This document shows, one piece after another, positions 1 through 11,921 of a DNA stretch of 64,000 bases. Both the position numbers and the translations under genes were made by a program. The notes below the pieces were generated by a model that had not been told where the DNA came from, did not search any database, and was given only the letters and a program-made list of their open reading frames with translations. Location: assembly GCF_010093595.1 (NCBI RefSeq), contig NW_022985453.1, positions 143,342 to 207,341 of the forward strand, read 5' to 3'. This stretch comes from Mytilinidion resinicola (Eukaryota; Ascomycota; Dothideomycetes; Mytilinidiales; Mytilinidiaceae). Positions within the stretch are counted from its first letter, which is position 1. Each line of letters starts with the position of its first letter.

Positions 1-23
1 CGTCCCATCTAGTCTCGGAGGTC

Positions 24-1155
24 TCACTGATACCGCGGCGGCGTCCCCGCCCCTCCCTGCGTCGAGATGCGATGACTCGACCCATTCAAGTTCTGCTGCT
101 GCTGCGGCAGCGCACCCCCGCCGCCCATCTCGACCTCGCGCCGCATCAGCTCCAGCGTCGCCGCGAAATACGGCTCAATGCCCATGGCCTTGAGATACGC
201 CGCCGTCTTCTCGATCCGCTTGATCTCGCGGCCCACGGCCCACTCCTCGCCCTCCTGGAAGCGCCGCCCCACACACTCGACCATGGCGCCGTCCAGGCGG
301 CCGTAGAAGTCGCGGCGCGCGGCCAGGTCCTCGGGGTCGCCGGGGTCGATGCCGCCGTGGGAGTTGAGGTTGCCGCCGAGCTTGAGGATGAGGTCGAAGG
401 CGAGCTTGGGGCCGCCAGGGAGGCTGGCAAGGCGGGCGATGTCGGGCAGGAACTTGAGCATAGCCGAGGCGAAGTGGGCCGAGGAGATGGAGTCGTTGAG
501 GTCGTCTTGCAGGCGGTGCAGGTCGAAGTTCACGATTGTGATTTTTCGGTCCAGTTGGCCGTTGAGGGTGAGGGGTGCGTCGGGGGTGGTGGCGTCCATG
601 ATTTTGGCGATGGTTGGGGGGACGTCTGCGGATATGTTAGTTAGGGGATGGGTAAAGGGATGGGGATTCTTTGGGGTGTTTACCTGGTCGCAGTCCGCGT
701 TTGTCGATCCATGCGTGTAGTTCTGCTCGCTCGCGCTCCATCTGCTCGATCCAGGATTGCATGTCTGCGACTTGCGCTTCGAGGTTGTCGATCTTCTCGG
801 TGTAGGGGCGCACGGCGGCGTTGAAGGCTTGCGCGAGGAGGTCGGGCATCGGCTCTGCCTTTGCGTTCATGGTCGGCGGCGGCCCGTTGTGCAGCGGCAG
901 CGCGTTGTGGCCGCCGTTTGTCAGGTACGGCTCCTGGGGCTGCTGTTGATGCTGGCGGGAGTACATGTCCTTCTCGGGCGGCGAGGCAATGTCTCTAGTG
1001 TTGGTCTGCTGGTTATGCTGCGAGTCCGGACGACTGTCGTACTTGTCGTAGCTGTCGTAGTTGCTGTTGTCCTTTGAGCGCGGCGGCGACTGGTCCTGGT
1101 CTTGGTCGATGTAGCTGTTGGCGCGGGAGCGGGAGTTGCGGCGTTTGAAGAACAT
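24..1155 (-). CDS. Coiled-coil protein of unknown function
   Basis: Two exons, 684-1155 and 24-625, are joined over a 58-nt intron (626-683, gtaaac...ccgcag). They give 357 aa in one frame. The N-terminus is basic (MFFKRRNSRSR), then Ser/Asp/Gln/Pro-rich and probably disordered to about residue 100. Next comes a predicted coiled coil near residues 110-155, containing YTEKIDNLEAQVADMQSWI. The C-terminal half (about 165-330) looks helical and includes the segment HRLQDDLNDSISSAHF. The tail is Gln/Gly-rich. No catalytic motif or signal peptide is visible. I recognise no named family; it resembles the many uncharacterised fungal coiled-coil proteins. The first ATG of the long frame was taken as the start. 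Confidence 0.8.
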
Positions 1156-2040
1156 GTCGAAGAGAGGAGAGCGGGTGCGGGAGGTTGGAGAGTGGACGAG
1201 GTTATATGTGCTCGGTGGAAGCGGCCGGAGATTGAGCTGTGGTCTGGACAGGCGCCGGCTGGGGGCTGTGGTGTTGTGGGTGGGCAGAAATTGGGGGGGC
1301 TATCGCGGTGATGACGGGAGTGTCGAGGAGGTTGGGAGACGGGACGATCGAGGATGGTGCCGCGCGGCGACTGCGGCAGCGCTGGAGAGACGCAGTGGGC
1401 GACGGAGGACGCAGAGAGATGCAGGCCTCGCTGTTTACAGCCGCATTGGTGCCAATTGAGTGCGCTGCGGAGACTGAGTGCGCTGCGTAGACTGAGGGCT
1501 CTCCCATCGCGCGCCGAGTCGACGCTGCAGCTCGCGCCCAATGCGGCCCGTGCGGCGGCTCTCCGCCATCTCAATTCTTGGAACATACCCAACGTGCCAG
1601 CCTCCTCTCCGCCATCACACCGCTGGGGAAAAGCCCCGGATACGACGAGGATTAACATTACATCGCTTGGCCGATACCGCGTTACGGCGCCCAACTGCAC
1701 GATATCTGACTGTAAGGCCATCAACAGGCCACACCGCACCCATCGGGTCCCCAGACCCCCTGCACCCCAATGCAGTATTGCGTGTCGAGTCTTTGGCAGC
1801 ACCCAGGCGCTCCCACGTCAACCCAGAATCCTCAGTGGGCTCAGTCTTATCTCCTGGAAACATGTTCAGCCCGTTGAATGATAAATCTTTGCCACAACCC
1901 TTATTCCGCGACCTGCAAGGCTAGGCTTTAGAGCTCACAAAGAATTAGCCATCATCAGTCTTGACTCGCTTGGAGATTTCCAGTCCAGAACATCACAGGC
2001 GGCCAAAGCAGCTTAGGGAACAGAAGAGAGATGTACTTGG
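1156..2040. other. Non-coding upstream region
   Basis: This 885-bp stretch is the promoter side of the minus-strand coiled-coil gene. Several long frames exist on both strands, but they overlap one another, are compositionally biased (Arg/Ala/Ser/Pro) and match no family I recognise. I see no RNA gene and no clear repeat. Confidence 0.5.
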
Positions 2041-4320
2041 AAGGTAGATTACGACTACCCCAGCAACGTTTTAAGTCTCTCGGCCAAAACCAAATGGGTT
2101 CTTCACAAGAAGCGGACCATTGACATGCATCTCAAAGCACTGGAGATTCGGAAGGTAACTTTGGTGATGCATCTAGAAATTCTGATCCTGTGAGTCTACT
2201 CGCTCTTAGAGGTAGAACTACGCCGCTACCCACGATAATTAGCTTATGAAGTATCAGGAAAAGCCAATTCGAGCTTCAAAACACGAGCAAACATCTGAAA
2301 GCTCTCTTGGACAACTTCATGATAAACTAGAAATTCAATCGACCTCATTTCGAGCAGTGCAAGGTACTATCAACTCGACTGAAAGGCACGTGACTCTCAG
2401 TACCTCCGCCCTCCTTGAAAACCAACAGAGTATGGGAGATGTCAAAAACACCGTAAGAGAAGCTGAGACCAACATTGAGACAAAATTAGACGAACTTGCG
2501 GCGTTCGTTTCGCAGATACCAGCATCCCCTTCCAGACTCACAACGGCCTCATCAGTGCACTGTTCCGAGGAAATCTTGGCACGAGTCCTTAGATATGAGC
2601 TGAAAAGAGTGCTGACGCCTGTAGTGGAGCGAAGCTTGTCGAACGCCCAATCCTGGAATGAGCTTCTTCTCCAAGAGGTCAAAGAAGTCATCGAGAAATC
2701 CGCCGCGGCATTGTCGTACAACATGACGTCTAGGGAAACGGAGCCTAGGCCTCATGATGAGTCGCCACAGTCAAAGCACAATAGGGAGACTACAAGCACG
2801 AATCGAGAAATAGGCCTTTTGGATTTTTTTAAGCTTTCGACTGACGAGAAAATACAAACCAGTTCAGCGCGCCACTTGGTGCAAGTGTCTCGAGTCCCTC
2901 GACGGCTCCGACCCAAAAGCTCCCCGATAATATGGTCTTTCCGAGCGACTTCTTTATTTGGCAATCTTCGTATCGAGATCCGCACAAGCTTTGACAGGGC
3001 GAAATACAGTGCGACAATGACTCGCACATACGACATCACTGTTCATCTCTGGCCGTCTTGGTTTCTTCTGCGGCGTAGCGTCTCTTTGCGCTATAGCACG
3101 GAGCCAAACAACCTAGGTTACTACCAAATATGCCCGGTAGTCGTTACATACCCTATCATCGCGGACGATGCGCCTGTGTGGAACGCTGTCAAAAATGGAG
3201 ATGTTTCATTCTTGTCACACCTTTTTTCAAATGGCCTTGCGAGCCCACACGATCAGGACGATGGCGGTTATACCCTCTTGCACGTATGTTAAATATCTAC
3301 CGTCTTATCCACTCACGATAATTTTTTCAGGGATAACACCAACTCATCAATGTAACGGATCGCCGCTAGTAGCTTTACCATCGAGAGCCTTACATTCTTG
3401 CTACAACAAGGCGCAGACCCTAATAGAGTCACAGTGTAAGCCGACCACTTTTCTCCTGTAGAGAGGTTCTCAATATCCTAATGTTCAGTAGTTACGGAGA
3501 GACACCCCACTTCCGCTTTATCCGCGTATTCTCCCAACGACTTCTCGGCATGAGGGAGTACTGGCTTCCTGGAGCTGTAGACCAAGCGTCCCACATCGTT
3601 CAAGCTCTCGAATCGGCCGGCTGCGATCCCGAGGATTGTAAATTCGATATAAAGCACGCTGTCAGTGACCGTGTGCAAGCTTCTAATCTTCCGTACATGG
3701 AGCTCCAAGAATGGGCGAAGGTACTCCGTTGCCGTGACGTGGACACCCTCCAGCACGCTTATAGTACGAGGTACGACTGGGGCTGCCTTTGGTGGCCAGA
3801 TGTGTCCTGTGTGGAAATACTTCTGGCATGCGGCCTCGATCCCAACAATGATTTATATTCCTGCGACGATAGCGAGTGCTCAGCTCCCCTTCTACTAGCG
3901 CTCAGGAGTATCAGACTGACAGCGTCGAGAAAAGTAAGGGTTGAAGAGTGGGAAAAGCGGAGCAACGAGACTGCCATTTCTCTGATCCGCGCTGGAGCTG
4001 ATGTGTTCCGTGTCAAGTGGTATACGATCAACCAAGCCCATGAGGCTGATGGAATCGAATGGGTGTCCAAATTTGGACCGCTACTCACACCGACGGTTTT
4101 CGCGCAGGCCCGAGGGGTCGAACGTCAGTGGTCCGAAGTACTCAAAGCCTGCGGTCTCAGTCCCGAGGAGGTCTTTGTGGAAGATCTAAAACGACGCACA
4201 GCGTTCTTGCGAAGCCATGGAGCTGAACGGACCGGAATTGACGGCTTCGGACTTGATTCAGAAGAGAGGAACTCCTCTATTTTGAGACATCGAGCAGGAT
4301 TCCATCTCGAGGTCTGCTAG
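2041..4320 (+). pseudogene. Decayed fungal ankyrin-repeat protein gene
   Basis: Pieces of one typical fungal ankyrin protein lie in order. A Lys/Trp/Leu-rich N-terminal helical segment (about 2050-2189, with SAKTKWVLHKKRTIDMHLK) is followed by 2246-3283, which carries a long helical region and then an ankyrin-type start (WNAVKNGDVSFLSHLF, ending TLLH). A short ankyrin piece follows (3359-3436, LTFLLQQGADPNRV), then 3489-4320 with further ankyrin-like units (CVEILLACGLDPNN, ISLIRAGADVF). The last junction (intron about 3437-3488) keeps frame. The first two do not: the phases mismatch at 2190-2242 and at 3284-3330, and a TAA at 3353 interrupts the frame before the third piece. I read this as a pseudogene with small indels. 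Unusual splicing is the alternative. Confidence 0.55.
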
Positions 4321-4984
4321 AGATACTCCCTAGCCCGCCACTGCATAGGATCAGTGGCGTCGAATGCTCAGTGACTCTTCCAGGACGCCTACCAGACGAA
4401 AAGACATGGAGCACGACCTTTCCGAACCAATCTGGAAGTATTCATGTCTAAGACTGATTGTCACCTAGAAGATGCGCTGCGAGGTCAGCCAGCCGCTTAC
4501 GAGCGTACCGCACTGTTGGGTTTGCGCCAGGATACGAGCACATACATTTATACACCCATTACGTACTGATGTTGATTTCTATGGACCTCTCAACTCGCTT
4601 TATACACTACTCTTGCTCAAGTAATCGGGAGGCATTTATGTACACTTCCGACTCTCTGTAACAGATTTCTGAGGAGAAAACCAATCCTGCTAGTTCAGCA
4701 AGGATTTGGGCCAGACTTTGAGCCACTTCTTGAAGAACTCCGGCAGCGTTCGATAACTCTTACCGTACAGATACCTTTTCATGGCATCGAAGACATGATT
4801 GATGAAGTTCTTGGTAGAGCACCCCTTGGAGCGGTGAGCAAGACAGTCGCTTCTTGACTGTTTTCCCTGGTGTGGATGCTGCGAGGAGGAAAGCAGGGTT
4901 CGAACGACGTTGATATTGCCTTGCACCAAGATTGTTCGGTCAAACGTGCGGGACTAGACGACTCCACACCAACTTCAGGTCTAC
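4321..4984. other. No convincing gene
   Basis: Only short frames occur here. A minus-strand stretch around 4690-4929 carries a faintly ankyrin-like string (GNINVVRTLLSS), which may be another relic of the neighbouring ankyrin gene, but it is too short to call. Confidence 0.4.
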
Positions 4985-5295
4985 TAGCCTCCTCTCGGCG
5001 TAGCTCCTACATGGAACATAACCCACTAGCGACAACAGGCCATCAGACACAAGCGAAAGGGCGTTTTATCTATCGTCATAATGTCCGCTCATCTCTTCAA
5101 TCATGAATGCGAATTGACACATGTTGAATCAAAGAGACCGCCAAGCTGACCACTTTCAAGCACCGAGATACCTTTGTACTGTGTTGTTACAGCGACAATA
5201 TTCCCGAGCTTCATCGTATCGCTTCGCACCTCCTGCATTCGGCTAGTGGTCAACCTGCTTACTAGGAAGGCTGAAGTCTGCGTGCAGAGTGGTTA
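4985..5295 (+). repeat. Left arm of diverged inverted duplication
   Basis: The plus strand here matches the reverse complement of about 7670-7950 over roughly 280-300 bp, with scattered substitutions and small gaps. Shared landmarks in order are ctctcggcgtagct, aagcgaaagggcg, gcgaattgac and cgcacctcctgcattcggct. The arms are separated by about 2.4 kb containing the DHA14 transporter, and the right arm lies just upstream of that transporter's start codon. The outer edges of the arms are uncertain. Confidence 0.8.
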
Positions 5296-5610
5296 TGACG
5301 AGATCAAGCTCAAGTCTGAGGGTAGAGCGGATATGATGACATTAGGCCGAAGTCTGCCTGCAGATGAGAATCGTATGTTTCCGAAGGGGTTGCAAGCGCC
5401 GACGCAAGGCTGAGGTTTGGCTGACACCTTCAAACTGTAGTCGACAACCTACAAAAGTTTGTGTCGTCTCAAGACAATACCATGGATGAACTAGATGTGT
5501 TGATCGCTTCGTACCATTTTACCGGTGATTCATACCTTATGGAAACAAATGTGTGTGATGCTTCATTGGAGTTCCGATTGAAAGAAGATGTAACGTGCGT
5601 GGAACGCTGA
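5174..5610 (+). CDS. Possible small two-exon gene (weak)
   Basis: Exons 5174-5372 and 5441-5610 can be joined in frame over a 68-nt GT-AG intron (gtatgt...ctgtag) to give 122 aa ending at TGA 5608-5610. The second exon is acidic and helical-looking (MDELDVLIASYHFTGDSYL). Against it, the first 120 bp lie inside the inverted-repeat arm, and there is no recognisable domain. It could be a fragment of an older gene or chance. Confidence 0.2.
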
Positions 5611-5836
5611 GAAGGCTGGTAGAAACTGGTGTCTCACAAAGCAACACGGCCGAGAAAGATCGCTCATTCGACTTGCCCCTCAAAGGATATAACGTGTACC
5701 AGAGACTCCCAAACCCGATTCCTATGGAGAGTTCAATACGCTGACGATAATCTCCCAACACTTACAATATCAACCTCGGTTTCGCGCCCGGCTACTCTCT
5801 CAACCTCACGCCTCAGAGGTCGGTCTGCCATTCCGC

Positions 5837-7562
5837 TCAAGGCGCATGCACCTTCTTCAACCTCATCCTAATCCCCCTAATCCCCGCCGATCCCACGCTC
5901 CCAAACGAAACCACACACGCCGCCGCCCCACACGCAACCCCAATAATATGACTGATCTTGCACCCATCCAGATAACTCCCCAACACCCCTTGCAACTCGC
6001 TCCCGTAGAATACACTTCGAATCTGCGTCGCGCCGACATCGAGCACCTTCTGCGGCGCCACCGACGGCACATTCCGCGCAATACTCGCCATCAAGCCCTG
6101 CGCGAACGCCGCCTCGCCCGCGGCCACAAACAACGCGGTCCCGACGTTCTCGACGAAGAGCGTCAGCGACGTGACGGCGGGGACGTCGGCAGCGGCCACG
6201 ACGGTCTGGTTGGCGATCATGGGGATCTGCAGCGCGAGCCCGACGCCAACGGCGGCGAGGACTTCGTAGCGGATCCAGTCGCCGGTGGTGGCGTCGGCGC
6301 CCAGCGAGTGGATTTTAGCCAGGCCGGCGGTGCCGAGGATGGCGCCGGCGGCGAGGAAGAGCGCGTAGTGGCGCCACCAGGTGAGCAGGCCGTTGGAGAT
6401 CATGGTGAAGATTGAAATGCCGAGGACGAGGGGGATGAGGCGGACGCCGCTCTGGGAGGCGGATTCGTTGTGCACGGACTGGAGTTGCACGGGGAGGGTG
6501 TAGAGGAGGGGGAAGTAGACGCCCGCGAGGAAGAAGATGTATATGAGGTTGGGGAGGACACGGGCGTTTTTGAGGAGGTGGTGTTGGATCATTGCTTTGG
6601 GGCCCATGAACCATTCGTTCAAGACGAAGGCGATCGTGAGAATGATGGAGGAGATCATGGTGAGGATGGCGCGGGGACTGGACCAATGGTAGATTCCGGA
6701 CCAGTGCATGCAGAGGACGAAGCAGGCGAGCGCGCCGGTGACGAGGACGCTGCCGAGGAGGTCGATTTGAACGATTCTTTCCCGCAGCGAAGCTTCTCTA
6801 GGAGGGATTGGGGGCGTGAAGAAGAACATGGTTGCGGCTGCGGAGAACCCAAGCGGAAGGCTAATCCCTTGGGGTGCAACAATATCAGTCTGTATTCGAA
6901 AGGGAGAAGGAAAGTTTTATAGACGCACAGAAGCACCATCTCCACCCAGGACCATCGGTGAGCAAACCGCCCATCAACGGGCCCACTACACTCGACACGC
7001 CAAACGTGACGCCTAGAACACCCATGTAGGCTGCTCTGTTGTCTGGCTTCACCGTCAGCGCAATGATGATGAACGCACCAGTCATGATCCCCCCTCCACC
7101 GATTCCAGCAACCACGCGACCAAGAATCAATGTAGAGCTATTAGGGGCGAGAGCGCAGATGATGTTTCCAACCTCGAAGATTGCGATTGCTAGTAAAAAG
7201 GTGTACTTGAGAGGGAAATAAGTGTACCCCTTTCCCCACGAGGACTGAAAGGCTGTGTTTGTGATGATGTAGGCGCTGCCGTACCAGGCAATGTTGCCGA
7301 TGCTGCCGAACTCGTCGGTGATGCTGGGGATGGCGGTCGCAATGATGGTTGTGTCGAGGGCGGAGAGGAAGATACTCAGCATAAGGCCAACGGTAATGAG
7401 GACGAACTTGATGCCGCTTGGGTACTCCATTTCAGGCGCTGGGGAGATGGAGTCCTGCGACTCGTTTTGAGCCTCGTCTTCAATGCTATTGTAAGGCTGA
7501 ATACTGCGCAATTCGATAGCTTCGACGCTCTGACGGCTAGCCATGTTGGACCTAAGATCCAA
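5837..7562 (-). CDS. DHA14-type MFS efflux transporter
   Basis: Exons 6929-7562 and 5837-6867 are joined over a 61-nt intron (gtgcgt...ccaag, an AAG acceptor). The phase is correct and rebuilds W-C-F-W-I-S-L-P-L-G, giving 554 aa. The protein has a polar N-terminal tail of about 45 residues, then some 14 hydrophobic segments. Motifs typical of the drug:H+ antiporter-2 family are visible: SALDTTIIATAIPSI in TM1, GRVVAGIGGGGI near TM4, and GVSSVVGPLMGG in TM5. Such transporters export toxic compounds or fungal secondary metabolites across the plasma membrane. No biosynthetic cluster adjoins it. The second Met (7544) is an alternative start. The gene lies between two inverted repeat arms. Confidence 0.9.
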
Positions 7563-8232
7563 GGCTCGTGATTAGGGCGATGTGTCGTTGGAGGAAATAT
7601 CGAAGGGTGATAAAAGTCGCGAAGAAAAGTTGTAGTTGGAGATGTTACCTCTGTACGCTTTAGTGCTTCTGATCAGTGGTCAGCGGGTGATCACTAGCCG
7701 AATGCAGGAGGTGCGAAACGATGCGATGACGCTCGACAAAATTGTCGCCGTAACGAAGCGTAGCTGTGGCCGGTGCTAGAGTGTGGTCAATGAGCCGTCC
7801 ACTACCGTCAACGTGCGTCAATTCGCACTGATAGTTGAGGAGGTGCGGACATGATCACACTACATAAGCGCCCTTTCGCTTGGGTCTGATGGCCTATTGT
7901 CGCTCACTAGGGGGTATGTTTCATCTACGAGCTACGCTGAGAGGGGGCTGGTCCCACATCAGTGAAAACATTCAAGAAGCGACCTTTAATTCATCGTCAC
8001 CAAAATACCCCTCCAGCTCTTACTCCTCGCTTCAACCAATGCTCCAATAGGAACCTCATCTGTCATCAGTAATGCCCTACATAACGCAATACAATGTCTA
8101 TTCACGCACCATTAAGTCTGGGTTATCTTACTCGCTGATCCTTCCGCTCTACGGCCATGGCATAGTTCTAGTCGAATTCGATCCCGCGGCTGGCCATGAG
8201 ACAATATTCATCTCCCAGAGCTGGGCCAGGAC
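7563..8232. other. Promoter region of the DHA14 transporter
   Basis: This 670-bp gap holds the transporter's upstream region, including the right arm of the inverted duplication (about 7670-7950), and the 3' flank of the next gene. No gene is seen. Confidence 0.6.
7670..7950 (-). repeat. Right arm of diverged inverted duplication
   Basis: This is the reverse-complement partner of 4985-5295. It begins about 110 bp upstream of the transporter start codon, so it probably covers promoter sequence. The opposite arm may therefore be a displaced copy of that promoter. Confidence 0.8.
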
Positions 8233-9120
8233 TTATTGCTCTCTCCATCCATCTTCAGCCTCAACTGGGTGCGTAGTCGTATCCAAGTACAACTTATAAG
8301 GCGAGTCTCTGTATGGCGCTTCCTCGCCTCCCTGTACCTCCACATCACAGTCCCTATCTCCCAACCTCGCCGTCGAACCGGCCACACCTGTTCCCCCGCC
8401 GGCAGTAGCCTGTTCCTCGTCAACCTTTCGCCGTCTCATCCGCATGCTGGGGAACTGCCACTGACAGATCGCTACCAAGACACCAGCTACCGCCACAATC
8501 CCGGCCCCAAACGCAATTTTATTCGACATTCCCCAGTCATTGCTACTGCCACTGCTGCTGTTGTCCCCGTTGCTGACGGTATTTGCACGACTGCCCTGCC
8601 ACATCTCGATTCTCTTCGTCACATCTCCAGCCATGTGCATGCTTTTGAACGGCGGGATCGTCCTGATGCGCTTGCTGGCATCGGCACAGCACGACGCATC
8701 CCAGATGCTGACGCCGCCCGGATCCGTGGACCCGACGCAGTACTCGCCGTCGCTGTCGTAGCTACACGCCCAGATGAGCACTCTAACATCGGCACCGAGG
8801 GTGCCGTACCGGCTGTCAGCGAAGTACTGGGGACACGGGGGACGCCAGGCCGCGTCGGTGCAGCCCTCCAGCTCGAGCACCTGGTCGCCGCCGGCTTGGA
8901 ACCCTCGGCAGAGCCCGTTGTCCAGACACAAGTCGAAGGCCTGGCAGCAGTGGCTGATTGCCTGGTCCGGGTTGCACGAGACCCATCGCGGGATGCTGCC
9001 GTTGAGGTAAGGGACGCGATCGTCGGGATAAGGTGAGCTGTCGAGGCGGTAGCAGGTCTGTGGTAGTGATGCCGGTACTGATGTGAGTTGAAGTGCACAC
9101 GAAGCAATCCAGAGCTTCAT
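8233..9120 (-). CDS. Cys-rich single-pass membrane protein
   Basis: A single exon encodes 295 aa. I chose the Met at 9120 because it starts a good signal peptide (MKLWIASCALQLTSVPA). An in-frame Met at 9183 would bury it behind 21 residues. The ectodomain (about 20-185) has many paired cysteines (SHCCQAFDLCLDNGLC, DASCCAD). It is followed by a Ser/Asn/Gly linker, one transmembrane helix near 200-222 (FGAGIVAVAGVLVAICQW), a stop-transfer RMRRRK and an acidic/polar cytoplasmic tail. This layout is common among uncharacterised ascomycete cell-surface proteins. A sensor or adhesion role is possible but not shown. Confidence 0.75.
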   Translation of the reverse strand: MKLWIASCALQLTSVPASLPQTCYRLDSSPYPDDRVPYLNGSIPRWVSCNPDQAISHCCQAFDLCLDNGLCRGFQAGGDQVLELEGCTDAAWRPPCPQYFADSRYGTLGADVRVLIWACSYDSDGEYCVGSTDPGGVSIWDASCCADASKRIRTIPPFKSMHMAGDVTKRIEMWQGSRANTVSNGDNSSSGSSNDWGMSNKIAFGAGIVAVAGVLVAICQWQFPSMRMRRRKVDEEQATAGGGTGVAGSTARLGDRDCDVEVQGGEEAPYRDSPYKLYLDTTTHPVEAEDGWREQ

Positions 9121-11921
9121 GAGGTCGAAACCCAGAGTGCGGTACATGCCTCGGCTTTCTGGTCCAGTCAAAGCAGCTGGCAAAATTACAAATGTAGATA
9201 TAAGAAGGTACTGTCACTGGTGACAGTACAGCTGGTTCATTCTTAATCAAGCCTCCTGTTCTCTGCCTTGAGATTCAGCCTCTAGCCAAATCTATGAGGA
9301 AGTGGTGGCACAGCATAAGTTTGCGATGATTGCGCGGTTTCATCGACGATTGGCTATCAGTCGTCATACTGCGAGCGCGGAACATAATGAGCAAAGTTTC
9401 GAATAGAAAGGGCTGAGAAGAGATGTATTGATTGCACTTTGACAGGATGCTACCCGCATGCCGCTACGCGCCGTTTTGCCTCGTCAACATGCATATGCAT
9501 ATGGTATGCGTGGTCTACGAATGAGCATCGAGCGACGAGCGGTGCGCAGTGTCAGGGCAGGCTACGACTCACGAAACGAAAGCCGATATGTAGCGAGTAA
9601 CTCCTGCTGTTCTTATCGCAAAAAACCCAAGGGGTGTTTCGATCATATTCAGCGGCTCTAAGTCCTCCCTGAGATGGAGAGCCACGAACTCACAAACTTG
9701 CCGAGCCCACGATAGGGCGACAACCCTTCGGCCGACGACGTGGCTGCCGGCGCGTACTGTCAGCCTCATTTCGGCCTCATCGTCATGAGTTCCTCCATCT
9801 ACGACATCAACACTGGTTTCTTCTTTCTAAGTATCTACAAACACTTCCTTTCCCCTTACTTCTACGTACTCCCTACGCAATATACTCCCTGATACTCACT
9901 ACTTTACACTCCTTGTTACGTAGCTATACGTATAGCCCCGTAAATAACAGCACAACCTTATGATCGATTCAACTTACTTCATACAAGGCTGGCTGAGGCA
10001 CATCACTATAAATCTCCATATCGTCGGAGTTCTCAATATCGTTGGCCTCTGTACGTGGCCATCCGCGCACCTACCGCTAACGCAAGTTATGGACAACCCA
10101 CCTGTGCGGCCACAAGGACCTCTACTCCCGAGCTTGTGGGCTATTATTATCCTATTCTTAGCTCATCCAAGATTAAAGGGATTTTTTGATAGCTGAGGAG
10201 AAACGTCTAATTTTAAAAGCGTTGATGTCCTGGAAACAATGGACCGACCTCATGGAGGCTTTTCTTTACTGCTGTACTTCCTTGCCACTATTTATCATCC
10301 GTCACCGCCATCAGTAACGCGAATTATAGATCCAAACCATGAAACCTCTGCCCTAGTTACCATCAAACCCGTTCATCATTGTATTCGTCATCGGTTGCAT
10401 ACGAGGGACGATATGGTACGGTCGCTTCGTGAGACGTAGCCTCACCTATTGGGTTACTGCGTTTGCTATGTTCTCTGTTGCTTCGAAGTTGCACTTACAC
10501 ATTCAATGAACTAGCGCTTGCGTTCGTGACGGTTTCGATTGTTTTACCTTCGACTGCTTTTATTTGCCTTGTGGCATCGATTTCTTTGCCAGTGGTGTAT
10601 TATGGTTTTTGGTCAGCGGGGAGGGTAATACCGGGAAACAGGTTCAACTAGAGTCAGTAGCTATTTCGTAGTAGGTTCCCAGTCGATGGCGCAGGCATTA
10701 TTCCAAAATAAAGGCTACACCTTCCCTATACCCATCACCACTAGAAAAAAAGCAGCTTCAGCGCTCTCCATCATCACCTACACCTTAGCAGCCTCCTGTT
10801 TACAGATTCCCCGAAAGAGCCGCATCCAATATTTCCGGTGAGGACAACTCGACACGGTGTTGGCCAATGACGCACTTTCAACCAAACCCCTCTAACCAAT
10901 ACTACTAACTCTTCATCCACCGTCAATCCCAACTCCCTTCGCTACAACCCCCAAACCATCATCCGACCCTGACACGATTCTCTCGCCACTTCTCCTGCAT
11001 CCACATTGCCACAGGGTTCGCGTTCACCGATCGGCAGCACACCAACACCGATCGCACTGGACCCTTTCTCCACCATCGGCCCACCTCTCAGCCCCGACCG
11101 GAGTCACAGACGCGTGCCGTACCGTCGCATACCCGCTCCCGCACTCATCCCGTCGCGAACGGATATTATTAATGCTCCTTTTCCTCCGGGCCCTGCAAGA
11201 GAACGGAAGCACGTCAGCCATATCATTAAGCGATCCATCTGCCTTTTGCCAGATTCTAATGGTAAAACCGGGGTTTTACCCGCCGAGTTGAGTAGGATTA
11301 TATGGGTAGATATCTGCGCTATCCCTCTGGGAGTCAACAGTTTTGGCGTTTGGCTTGCGGTAGCGTGTAGCCGGCGTCGCCGCTTAGCAGGGCCCCCCTA
11401 CAAAATCAAAGACCTCCGACCTGCCGACGTTGAATGCATAATTATGCACACCACAAACCTATAGAACACTATATATTCACTTTTTCAAGCTGTCAGCCGG
11501 TTTGCGGAAGAGGAAGCCCTAGTCTCTCCTCTTAGTTTGCGCTTACTCCGCCCTTAATCGCATTAAAATTGAGCTCTGTATGATTTTTTGAAGTTTTGCC
11601 ATGTTTCAAGCACAGCTTTACGAGCAGCATTTGGTGTTGGACCCTCGGACACCGAGAGGCTTGGTGCTACAAGTCGCATCAGGCCTACGGCTAACTAATG
11701 CGCACGAGCCGACGCTAGCAGCTGACTTACGAAGGGATTCATTCATTCATCTCTCATTCTCCAATACCTTCCATCCAACCCTTGCTCATAGAATTTGATC
11801 TTAAGAAAAAGCCGTTGAGACACGCGCATGAGATGAATACAGGCAGACGGGAATAGAGATGTGGCAGAAGCCGCCTCGGCCGCGCAAGGGTGGTGGTGCA
11901 GGTTGCTCGTTTGTCGGTTGT
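9121..11921. other. Gene-poor region with a possible membrane-protein relic
   Basis: No intact gene is seen in 2.8 kb. Around 10191-10651 several short frames on the plus strand are hydrophobic in succession (for example LALAFVTVSIVLPSTAFI at the end). They are separated by stops and an impossibly short gap for an intron, so this could be a decayed small membrane protein or chance. The rest is AT-richer and has no family match I recognise. Confidence 0.4.

Noticed and set aside
921..1802. Long minus-strand frame (293 aa) antisense to the promoter of the first gene
   Set aside because: Low-complexity Ser/Thr/Arg/Pro composition, overlaps the real coiled-coil gene in another frame, and has no domain.
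4890..4910. ggttcgaac string resembling a tRNA T-loop
   Set aside because: No matching acceptor, D-arm or anticodon arm nearby.
4690..4929. Minus-strand frame with a faint ankyrin-like string
   Set aside because: Too short, no flanking exon fits, and a frame overlapping it is equally open.
9960..10651. Series of short hydrophobic plus-strand frames
   Set aside because: Stops between them and a gap too short for an intron; no homolog recognised. Mentioned only as a possible relic.
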